From the NCBI GenBank assembly GCA_035640155.1, contig DASQWR010000086.1, forward strand, positions 1 to 13,285: a stretch of 13,285 bases of DNA, given 5' to 3'. This document shows, piece by piece, positions 1 to 5,725 of the stretch. The notes below the pieces were generated by a model. It had not been told where the DNA came from. It saw only the letters and a program-made list of their open reading frames with translations, and made no database searches. The translations under genes and the position numbers were made by a program. The stretch comes from JALYQB01 sp035640155. GTDB taxonomy: Bacteria; Actinomycetota; Actinomycetes; Mycobacteriales; Pseudonocardiaceae. The first letter of the stretch is position 1, and each line of letters opens with the position of its first letter.

Positions 1-1291
1 CAGCGGGCAGGGCCAGCGAGGCCGCCGGCTCGAGGGCGGTGACCAGCAGCGGGTCGGCGAGCAGCCCGCGCGGGCCGCCGGCCAGCGCCACGGTGTCGGT
101 GCCGAGCGCCGGCTGAGCCAACCCCCGAGGTTCGAGGAGGACGGCTCGGACGTCCAGCGCGGTGAGGTCGGTGACCGTGCGCTCGTCCAGGACTCCGTCC
201 GCCGGCCACGCGGTCCCGGTGAGTGGCTGCACCCCGAGCAGGTCGCTGACCAGCGAGGCTCCGGTAGTGGTGGCGAGCGCCTCCAGGTCCGTGATGCCCG
301 CGCGGGACAGCGCCACCACGTCCGGGTCGCCATAGGGCATCGGCAGCACGCAGCGTCCGGCGACCGCGGCGCGCAGCCGCTCGAGCCAGCGCCCCCCGAC
401 AGTCGCGCCGGTGCCGTCCACGACACCGGTCGGGTCCGCGACGCGGTACCCGGCGGCCATCCCCCGGACGGTCTCCAGCAGGGCGGGGTCGACGGCGACG
501 CAGAGCCCGCCCGCGAGCGGAGAGCCCGGCGGCACGGCCTCCTCGAGCGCGCCGAGCAGCCCGTCCAGGCGCCCGCCGGGGGCGAGCTGCTCGGCGAGCG
601 GGTCCGTGCCGGCGGTGGGGCTCACCAGCAGCAGCGGCTCTCCCGGGCCGGACAGCGCCCGGGCGGGCTCGCTGACCAGCGGCCAGACGGCGGTGAGCGG
701 GACCGGAACCGGCGGCGGAACCGGGGGCACCACCACTGGCCCGCCGGAGCGTTCACCGGGCAGGCCCAGCACCGGCAGCAGCAACGGCACCGCGGCCAGC
801 CGCGCCGGGCCACCGAAGTCCGGGGTACCGTTGAGGTTCACCAGCAGCGGGTAGACGCCCGGCTGGGTGATCTGCAGCGCCTGCAGGTCCGGCCCGGTGC
901 CGAGGGGCACCTCGATCCGGAACGGGGTGCGCTGTCCGGCCTCCAGGTCGGTCCCCAGCCTGGTGAACGCGGTGACGAACGGCGCGTGCGGGACGGCGGC
1001 CAGGGCGGCGCGGGCGGCGGCGTCGTCGGCCAGCGCCTCGTCGCGCTGTACCCGTACCGCGAGCTCGGAGAGCGTGCGGTCACCGGTGTTGACGACCTCG
1101 CCGGTCACCGTGAGGACCGAGGGCCCGGTGCTGGTGACCACCCGGGGGGCGAGCATCTCCAGTTCCAGACGGGCCAGTGACCGGTCCTGCTGCGCCGCAG
1201 CGGGCTGCATCAGGGCAGTGCTCCAGCTCAGGACCGCGCTCCAGGAAAGCATCGCCACCGTGAGCAGCACCGCCGCGCGGATGGTTCTCAC
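1..1291 (-). CDS. DUF6049 family secreted protein, N-terminal part (Rv3909-like); runs off the left edge
   Basis: The frame is open from a GTG at 1291 to the window edge, giving 430 codons with no stop; the C-terminus lies outside. The protein starts VRTIRAAVLLTVAMLSW and shows a basic residue pair, a hydrophobic stretch and an AAA-QQ junction near residue 33, which looks like a Sec signal peptide. The mature part begins with a beta-rich stretch (LELEMLAPRVVTSTGPSVL) typical of an Ig-like module, followed by Pro/Val-rich linkers and an alpha/beta-type region. The GTG overlaps the stop of the upstream NUDIX gene in a GTGA tetranucleotide, so the two are probably translationally coupled. Family knowledge: in mycobacteria this protein sits between the NUDIX gene and mviN, the lipid II flippase-like gene. 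A role at the cell envelope is therefore an inference; the biochemical function is unknown. The family call rests on sequence look and gene order. Confidence 0.85.
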   Translation of the reverse strand, partial: MRTIRAAVLLTVAMLSWSAVLSWSTALMQPAAAQQDRSLARLELEMLAPRVVTSTGPSVLTVTGEVVNTGDRTLSELAVRVQRDEALADDAAARAALAAVPHAPFVTAFTRLGTDLEAGQRTPFRIEVPLGTGPDLQALQITQPGVYPLLVNLNGTPDFGGPARLAAVPLLLPVLGLPGERSGGPVVVPPVPPPVPVPLTAVWPLVSEPARALSGPGEPLLLVSPTAGTDPLAEQLAPGGRLDGLLGALEEAVPPGSPLAGGLCVAVDPALLETVRGMAAGYRVADPTGVVDGTGATVGGRWLERLRAAVAGRCVLPMPYGDPDVVALSRAGITDLEALATTTGASLVSDLLGVQPLTGTAWPADGVLDERTVTDLTALDVRAVLLEPRGLAQPALGTDTVALAGGPRGLLADPLLVTALEPAASLALPA

Positions 1292-1872
1292 GCGGGCTCC
1301 GCGAACAGCTCACCGGCGCGGCGAGCGAGCCGGCGCTCGTCGGCGTAGGCGAGCCGGGCTTCCAGGTCGGTGAGCGGCACCCAGGCGACCTCGGTGACCT
1401 CGACGTCGGCGTCGGAGAGCTCGCCGCCGACCGCACGCATGAGGAAATGGTGCACCGTCTTGTGGATCCGGCGGTCCTCGGCCACGAACCAGTAGTCGAT
1501 GGTGCCCAGCGCGGCGAGCACCACACCGTCGATCCCGGTCTCCTCTGCGACCTCCCGGACCGCGGCCTGCTCGGCGGTCTCTCCCACCTCCAGGTGGCCT
1601 TTGGGCAGCGACCACACCAGCCGCCCCCGCCGGTCGAGCCGGCCGATCAACGCGGCCCGGCCGGTGTCGGTGTCCACGACCAGGCCCCCCGCGGAGGTCT
1701 CGTCCACGGTGCGCATCCGTCGTGGCTGCCTGCGGGGCGTGCTCCCCCGGCCGGGCTTCGCGCGGCCGCTCGGCTCACCGGTCTGGTCGCGGCCGGATCT
1801 GCCGGCCTTGGCGGATCGACCGGACCTGCCGGACCTGCCGGACCTGCCGGACCTGCCGGACGAGGGGGACAT
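1288..1872 (-). CDS. NUDIX hydrolase (MutT4/Rv3908-like) with SGR-repeat N-terminus
   Basis: A 194-aa protein of the NUDIX pyrophosphohydrolase superfamily, which cleaves nucleoside diphosphates linked to another moiety using a divalent metal. The full Nudix box is present: G-HLEVG-E-TAEQAAV-REVAEETGI, matching Gx5Ex7REUxEExGU, so catalysis should be intact. The core starts at MRTVDETSAGGLVVD and continues through LVWSLPKGH and KTVHHFLMR, close to mycobacterial MutT4. About the first 60 residues are Arg/Ser/Gly/Pro-rich and probably disordered, with five consecutive SGR triplets encoded by a 9-bp tandem repeat; the mycobacterial relative also has a basic N-terminal tail. I chose the ATG at 1872 because the frame further upstream (to 2106) is antisense to other genes and has no family similarity. 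A TACCAT box ends 7 bases before this ATG on the minus strand, so the transcript may be leaderless. The substrate is not deducible. Confidence 0.9.
   Translation of the reverse strand: MSPSSGRSGRSGRSGRSGRSAKAGRSGRDQTGEPSGRAKPGRGSTPRRQPRRMRTVDETSAGGLVVDTDTGRAALIGRLDRRGRLVWSLPKGHLEVGETAEQAAVREVAEETGIDGVVLAALGTIDYWFVAEDRRIHKTVHHFLMRAVGGELSDADVEVTEVAWVPLTDLEARLAYADERRLARRAGELFAEPA
1821..1860. repeat. 9-bp tandem repeat (about 4.4 copies) coding SGR triplets
   Basis: The unit CGGACCTGC/ GGACCTGCC is repeated perfectly four times plus four bases, inside the 5' end of the NUDIX gene. On the minus strand it reads as TCC GGC AGG, giving Ser-Gly-Arg triplets. The length is a multiple of three, so copy-number changes keep the frame. 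Degenerate copies continue to about 1800. Confidence 0.9.
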
Positions 1873-1879
1873 GACGCCG

Positions 1880-1885
1880 ATGGTA
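1880..1885 (-). promoter_or_regulatory. Candidate -10 box of the NUDIX operon (leaderless)
   Basis: On the minus strand TACCAT lies 7 bases before the ATG at 1872. That fits a SigA-type TANNNT element with transcription starting at or next to the start codon, a common actinobacterial arrangement. No convincing -35 element is visible. Confidence 0.35.
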
Positions 1886-1932
1886 TCGGCGGTGGGACAT
1901 GGGAGACTGGCCCCCGACGCGAGGAGCCGCAC

Positions 1933-2061
1933 ATGACAGCCCCTTCCCAGCCGCCGGCGCATCTGTTGACCGTGGCGGAGTACGCGGCTCTCGGCGAGAT
2001 CGAGTCCGGGTACACGACCGAGCCGTTCCCAGTCCGCCTGGAACTGGACCGGCTGCTCTGA
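1933..2061 (+). pseudogene. Relic of a Uma2-family (DUF820) endonuclease gene, internally deleted
   Basis: A 42-codon ORF with a good ribosome binding site (GAGGAG at 1921-1926, six bases before the ATG). Residues 10-27 (HLLTVAEYAALGEIESGY) look like the N-terminus of actinobacterial Uma2/DUF820 proteins, PD-(D/E)XK-fold putative nucleases of about 180-200 aa that are abundant in these genomes. The last residues (TEPFPVRLELDRLL) look like the extreme C-terminus of the same family, where an EPFPV-(R)-x-DLD-type ending is usual. The whole catalytic middle, roughly 140-150 residues, is missing. The simplest reading is one in-frame internal deletion, leaving both ends joined. It lies 20 bases before the cca start and may now serve only as a translated leader. 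Family assignment is from memory of the termini and could be wrong, in which case this is an unrecognised small ORF. Confidence 0.6.
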
Positions 2062-2081
2062 CTCGCCGCCAGAGCGCCCCG

Positions 2082-3608
2082 GTGATCCCACCCGCCGACT
2101 CCGCATCGCACGATGCCGTCGTGGGACTGCTGCGGATCGCGCCGGTGACCGACGAGCTGGCCGACCGGTTCGCCGCCGCCGGCCACGTGCTGTACCTGGT
2201 CGGCGGCAGCGTGCGCGACGCCCTGCTGGGACGGCTCCCGAGCGGTGGCCACCGCCCTGATCTGGACTTCACCACCGATGCTCGGCCCGAGCAGACCCAG
2301 GCCATCCTGACCGGTTGGGCGGACGCGGTGTGGGACACCGGCATCGCGTTCGGCACCGTCGGCGCGGCGAAGGCGGGGACCACCTACGAGGTGACCACCT
2401 ACCGAGCGGAGCGCTACGACCGCGTCTCCCGCAACCCCGAGGTCGTCTTCGGCGACTCGCTCGACGACGACCTGCTGCGCCGGGACTTCACCATCAACGC
2501 GATGGCAGTCCAGCTGCCAGTGCGAGACCTGCTCGCAGGGTCGAGCCGAGGAGGCCGAGACCTGCTCGCAGGGTCGAGCCGAGGAGGCCGAGACCCAGGC
2601 CAGTGGGGTCGGCGGTTCGTCGACCCGTACGGCGGGCGCGCCGCGCTGGCCCGCCGCGAGCTGGACACCCCGGCACCGCCGCAGGAGTCCTTCGCCGACG
2701 ACCCGTTGCGGATGCTGCGTGCCGCGCGGTTCGTCTCCCAGCTCGGGTTCACGCTGGCACCACGGGTGCACACGGCGATCGCGGACATGGCGGGTGAGAT
2801 CCGGCGGATCGCCGCGGAGCGGGTGCAGGCGGAGCTCTCCAAGCTGCTGCTCGGCCCGCACCCCCGCCGCGGGGTGGAGCTCATGGTGGACACCGGGCTG
2901 GCCGAGCAGGTGCTGCCCGAGGTGCCCGCGATGCGCCTGGAGATCGACGAGCACCACCAGCACAAGGACGTCTACACGCACTCGCTGACCGTGCTGGACC
3001 AGGCGGTCGCGCTGGAGCGGGAGGAGCCCGACCTGGTGCTGCGGCTCGCCGCCCTGCTGCACGACATCGGCAAGCCGGCGACCCGCCGCCACGAGCCCGG
3101 TGGCGGGGTGAGCTTCCACCACCACGAGGCCGTCGGCGCCAAGATGGCCCGCGCCCGGTTGCGCGCGTTGCGCTACAGCAACGACATCGTCTCCGACGTG
3201 GCGCAGCTCGTCTTCCTGCACCTGCGCTTCCACGGCTACGGGCGCGGCGAGTGGACCGACTCCGCGGTGCGTCGCTACGTCGCCGACGCCGGCGACCTGC
3301 TGCCCCGGCTGCACCAGCTGGTCCGCGCCGACTGCACCACCCGCAACCGCCGCAAGGCGGCCGCGCTGCAACGCAGCTACGACGACCTGGAAGCCCGCAT
3401 CGAGCGGATCCGCACCGAGGAGGACCTCGCCCGCGTCCGCCCCGACCTGGACGGCAACGCGATCATGGAGCTGCTGGGCATCCCACCCGGCCCGCTGGTC
3501 GGCCAAGCGTGGCGCTTCCTCAAGGAGCTCCGCCTGGACCGCGGCCCGCTGACCCGGGACGAGGCGGAGGCGGAGCTGCTCCGCTGGTGGGCCACCGTGC
3601 GGAAGTAG
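2082..3608 (+). CDS. cca: CCA tRNA nucleotidyltransferase (PcnA-like, HD-domain type)
   Basis: Adds or repairs the 3'-CCA end of tRNA in the cytoplasm using CTP and ATP. The 508-aa product has the class II nucleotidyltransferase signatures in order: VGGSVRD (residues 40-46), the catalytic pair D60/D62 in DLDFTTDA, RRDFTINAMA, and DDPLRMLRAARF in the tRNA-binding part. A C-terminal HD phosphohydrolase domain follows (LLHDIGKP near residue 326, then FHHHEAVGA). Length fits the mycobacterial relative (about 480 aa) plus an insertion: an 11-residue tandem repeat RDLLAGSSRGG between the catalytic domain and FVDPYGG. I chose the GTG at 2082 because the frame upstream has no family similarity; its ribosome binding site is poor, so a GTG at 2121 is an alternative. 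It may be translated by coupling to the small ORF ending 20 bases upstream. It is divergent from the NUDIX gene, as in mycobacteria. Confidence 0.95.
   Translation: MIPPADSASHDAVVGLLRIAPVTDELADRFAAAGHVLYLVGGSVRDALLGRLPSGGHRPDLDFTTDARPEQTQAILTGWADAVWDTGIAFGTVGAAKAGTTYEVTTYRAERYDRVSRNPEVVFGDSLDDDLLRRDFTINAMAVQLPVRDLLAGSSRGGRDLLAGSSRGGRDPGQWGRRFVDPYGGRAALARRELDTPAPPQESFADDPLRMLRAARFVSQLGFTLAPRVHTAIADMAGEIRRIAAERVQAELSKLLLGPHPRRGVELMVDTGLAEQVLPEVPAMRLEIDEHHQHKDVYTHSLTVLDQAVALEREEPDLVLRLAALLHDIGKPATRRHEPGGGVSFHHHEAVGAKMARARLRALRYSNDIVSDVAQLVFLHLRFHGYGRGEWTDSAVRRYVADAGDLLPRLHQLVRADCTTRNRRKAAALQRSYDDLEARIERIRTEEDLARVRPDLDGNAIMELLGIPPGPLVGQAWRFLKELRLDRGPLTRDEAEAELLRWWATVRK
2524..2596. repeat. 33-bp tandem duplication inside cca
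   Basis: Two perfect 33-bp units (2524-2556 and 2557-2589) plus six further matching bases. The unit is 11 codons long, so it adds RDLLAGSSRGG twice without a frame change. Each unit contains a small inverted repeat, GCTCG-CAGGGT-CGAGC. It falls in the loop between the catalytic domain and the neck of the enzyme, where CCA enzymes vary in length. Confidence 0.9.
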
Positions 3609-3680
3609 ACAATGTTCTTTAAGATCACTGTTCCTTGAATCACTAGTTTCGTTTGAACCGCTGAGCCGGAGGGGGTTCGG
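3609..3680 (+). promoter_or_regulatory. AT-rich spacer with imperfect tandem repeat before the exchanger gene
   Basis: Bases 3610-3657 are clearly AT-rich against a GC-rich background. TGTTCTTTAAGATCACT (3613-3629) is followed directly, sharing one base, by TGTTCCTTGAATCACT (3629-3644), and a weaker third copy (AGTTTCGTTTGAA, 3645-3657) may follow. TAAGAT at 3620-3625 would serve as a -10 box, giving a short 5' leader; the ribosome binding site GGAGGGGG lies about 3667-3674. The repeated sites could be operators for a regulator or a duplicated promoter; which regulator is unknown. Confidence 0.4.
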
Positions 3681-5036
3681 GTGGCCGAAGGTCCGAGGCG
3701 GTTCCCGCCGCAGCTGCTCATCGCCCTGCTGGTGACGGCGCCCGGCGCGTACGCCGGGGCTGCAGACTACCTCGGCCTGCCCACCGTCGAGCTGCGGGAA
3801 CCGGTGCGCGCGGTGCTCTTCGGCGTCGCCATCGTCGGGGCCGCGTTCGTGCTCGCTTGGGCCGCGGAGGCCGCCCAGGTCGACATCAGCGCCGGGCTGG
3901 CGCTCGCGGTGCTCGCGCTGCTGGCGGTGCTGCCGGAGTACGCCGTCGATTTCGTCTTCAGCTATCAGGCCGGGCAGGTCTACGGGGCGGAGGGCGCGTG
4001 CATTCCCGGCCCGGGCGGCGCGAACCCGTGCTCGCTCGCACTGGCCAACATGACCGGCGCCAACCGGGTGTTGGTCGGTGTCGGCTGGCCGCTGGTGGTG
4101 TTCGTGGCGTGCTGGGCCGTGCTGCGGGCCCGCAAGGCCGGACGCAGCGACTCGCCGTCCGCCCACCCCAGCGAGGTGCGGATGGCGCAGCCGCTGTCCG
4201 CGGAGGTCGTGTTCCTCGGCATCGCGACGCTGTACTCGCTGACCCTGCCGCTGCGCAGCTCACTCACCATGGTCGACGCGGCGATCCTGGTCACGATCTT
4301 CGCCCTATACGCCTGGCGGCTCGCGAAGGCGCCCGCGCACGAGCCGGACCTGCTAGGCGTCTCGCAGTGGGTCGGCTCGCAGGACCGGCGGCGGCGGCGC
4401 ACCCTCGTCGTCACGATGTTCGTCGTCGCGGCGATCATCATCCTGCTCACTGCGGAGCACTTCGCGGAGTCGCTGGTCGCGACCGGCACCGAGGTGGGCA
4501 TCGACCAGTTCCTGCTGGTGCAGTGGGTCGCACCGCTGGCCAGCGAGGCGCCCGAGCTGATCGTGGCGTGCCTGTACGCCTGGCGGCTCAAGGCGTCGGA
4601 CTCCCTCGGCACGCTGATCTCCAGCAAGGTCAACCAGTGGACGCTGCTCGTCGGCACCATCCCGATCGTGTTCGCGCTGTCGGCCGGCACCTGGGACGGG
4701 TTGCCGCTGGACATCAACCAGCGCTACGAGCTGCTCATCACGGCGGCGCAGTCGCTGTTCGCGGTGGCGGTGCTGCTCGATCTTTCCATCACGCTGTACG
4801 GCGCGTTCGGCCTGCTGTCCCTGTTCGCCGTGCAGTTCGTCGTCAGCATCACGGCGGGCCCGGAGCTCAACCGCATCACGATCATCGTGCTGTCGATCGT
4901 CTACATCGTGCTGGCGCTGGCCCAGTTCGCCCGACACTGGCGGCGGCTGGCGAAGCTGGTGCGCGACGGCCTGGTGACCCCGTTCGGCAAGCTGGAACGC
5001 GAGGAGGAGAAGCTGGCGGCCGAATCGGGCCCGTAG
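3681..5036 (+). CDS. Sodium/calcium exchanger (CaCA) family membrane protein
   Basis: A 451-aa polytopic inner-membrane protein with about ten hydrophobic segments. The fold appears to be two related halves with the alpha-repeat signatures of cation/Ca2+ exchangers. In the first half LLAVLPEYAVDFVFSY carries a PE motif and is followed by LANMTGANRVLVGVGWPLVV. In the second half PLASEAPELIVACLYAWRL is followed by LGTLISSKVNQWTLLVGTIPIVF. The acidic residues of the PE motifs bind the cation in characterised family members. An Arg-rich cytoplasmic loop (QDRRRRRTLVV) separates the halves, and a short loop with two cysteines (GACIPGPGGANPC) interrupts the first repeat. The GTG start at 3681 has a strong GGAGGGGG site upstream. 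Antiport of Ca2+ with Na+ or H+ is expected from the family, but ion specificity cannot be read from sequence. A gene for a DxDxDG-type protein lies two genes downstream. Confidence 0.85.
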   Translation: MAEGPRRFPPQLLIALLVTAPGAYAGAADYLGLPTVELREPVRAVLFGVAIVGAAFVLAWAAEAAQVDISAGLALAVLALLAVLPEYAVDFVFSYQAGQVYGAEGACIPGPGGANPCSLALANMTGANRVLVGVGWPLVVFVACWAVLRARKAGRSDSPSAHPSEVRMAQPLSAEVVFLGIATLYSLTLPLRSSLTMVDAAILVTIFALYAWRLAKAPAHEPDLLGVSQWVGSQDRRRRRTLVVTMFVVAAIIILLTAEHFAESLVATGTEVGIDQFLLVQWVAPLASEAPELIVACLYAWRLKASDSLGTLISSKVNQWTLLVGTIPIVFALSAGTWDGLPLDINQRYELLITAAQSLFAVAVLLDLSITLYGAFGLLSLFAVQFVVSITAGPELNRITIIVLSIVYIVLALAQFARHWRRLAKLVRDGLVTPFGKLEREEEKLAAESGP

Positions 5037-5042
5037 GGCGCC

Positions 5043-5048
5043 TACAGT
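5043..5048 (+). promoter_or_regulatory. Candidate -10 box upstream of idi
   Basis: TACAGT matches TANNNT and lies exactly 6 bases before a GTG at 5055, so transcription would start at or near that GTG. It overlaps the right arm of a small inverted repeat, GTAGG-gcg-CCTAC (5033-5045), formed at the exchanger stop codon. No good -35 is seen. Confidence 0.4.
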
Positions 5049-5054
5049 GTCAGC

Positions 5055-5093
5055 GTGAGGTCGCACCCCACCTGCGGGAGAGGCACCCGCTAG
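5055..5093 (+). CDS. Possible leaderless upstream ORF of idi (12 aa)
   Basis: GTG at 5055 opens a 12-codon frame, VRSHPTCGRGTR, that stops with TAG at 5091-5093, one base before the idi GTG at 5095. Together with the TACAGT box six bases upstream this looks like a leaderless small ORF whose terminating ribosome could reinitiate at idi. The idi ribosome binding site (GGGAGAGG, about 5076-5083) lies inside it. There is no protein-level evidence, and the frame could be coincidental. Confidence 0.3.
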   Translation: MRSHPTCGRGTR

Positions 5094-5094
5094 C

Positions 5095-5670
5095 GTGGCG
5101 CGGGTGCACCCAGATGAGGCTCCCGTCGTCCTGCTCGACGAGCAGCGCCGCCCGGCCGGGCAGCTGCCCAAGTCCCAGGTCCACCACGCCGATACCCCGC
5201 TGCACCTGGCGTTCTCCTGCTACGTCTTCGACCCCGCCGGGCGGCTGCTGATGACCCGCCGCGCGGTCGGGAAGCGGGCCTGGCCGGGGGTGTGGACCAA
5301 CTCCTGCTGCGGGCACCCGCTACCGGACGAGCCGTTCGTCGAGGCGGCGACCCGCCGGGTCCGCGAGGAGCTGGGAATGCGCCTGACCGGGGCGCGCATC
5401 GTGCTGCCCGACTTCGGCTACCGGGCGGTGGCCCCCGACGGGGTGGTGGAGAACGAGTTCTGCCCCGTACTGGTCGCAGGCGTGGACGGCGACCCCGACC
5501 CCGACCCGGCCGAGGTCATGGAGTGCCACTGGGCCGAATGGACCTCGGTGGTCGAGCTGGTGGGTGTCGCACCCTGGGTGCTCAGCCCGTGGGCAGTGCT
5601 GCAGGTGCCGGCCCTCGCGGACCTCGACCCCGCGCCCTGGACGCTGCTGAGCGGGGCGCCTGCCGCCTGA
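5095..5670 (+). CDS. idi: Isopentenyl-diphosphate delta-isomerase, type 1
   Basis: Interconverts isopentenyl diphosphate and dimethylallyl diphosphate in the cytoplasm, supplying precursors for polyprenols, menaquinone and carotenoids. The 191-aa length is normal for bacterial type 1 enzymes. Family signatures are present: HHADTPLHLAFSCYVF supplies metal-binding histidines, TNSCCGHP carries the catalytic cysteine, EAATRRVREELGM is the degenerate Nudix helix, ENEFCPVLVA carries the catalytic glutamate, and ECHWAEW and PWVLSPWA follow. The GTG at 5095 is preceded by GGGAGAGG with a somewhat long spacer; the protein then aligns naturally from its first residues. It lies 58 bases after the exchanger gene and 55 bases before the DxDxDG gene, so it may belong to either transcript, with its own promoter at 5043-5048. 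Confidence 0.95.
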   Translation: MARVHPDEAPVVLLDEQRRPAGQLPKSQVHHADTPLHLAFSCYVFDPAGRLLMTRRAVGKRAWPGVWTNSCCGHPLPDEPFVEAATRRVREELGMRLTGARIVLPDFGYRAVAPDGVVENEFCPVLVAGVDGDPDPDPAEVMECHWAEWTSVVELVGVAPWVLSPWAVLQVPALADLDPAPWTLLSGAPAA

Positions 5671-5725
5671 ATGGGGGAACCAATCGCCGCCGCGGCCCGT
5701 CCCAGGGGACGAAGGAGGTGCGGCC

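Noticed and set aside
1899..2081. In-frame N-terminal extension of cca starting at 1899
   Set aside because: The extra 61 residues read out of frame through the Uma2 relic, and have no similarity to CCA enzymes; family members begin close to the GTG at 2082.
1873..2106. Upstream extension of the NUDIX frame on the minus strand to 2106
   Set aside because: It would cross the divergent promoter region and run antisense to the Uma2 relic; the ATG at 1872 fits the family better.
1647..4166. Minus-strand open frame of 839 codons across the NUDIX 5' end, cca and the exchanger start
   Set aside because: It is antisense to well-supported genes, has low-complexity Arg/Gln/Val-rich composition and no family similarity; long antisense frames are expected at this GC content.
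5033..5045. GTAGG-gcg-CCTAC inverted repeat as a terminator for the exchanger gene
   Set aside because: The stem is only 5 bp with a 3-base loop, there is no T-run, and it overlaps a better-supported promoter box.
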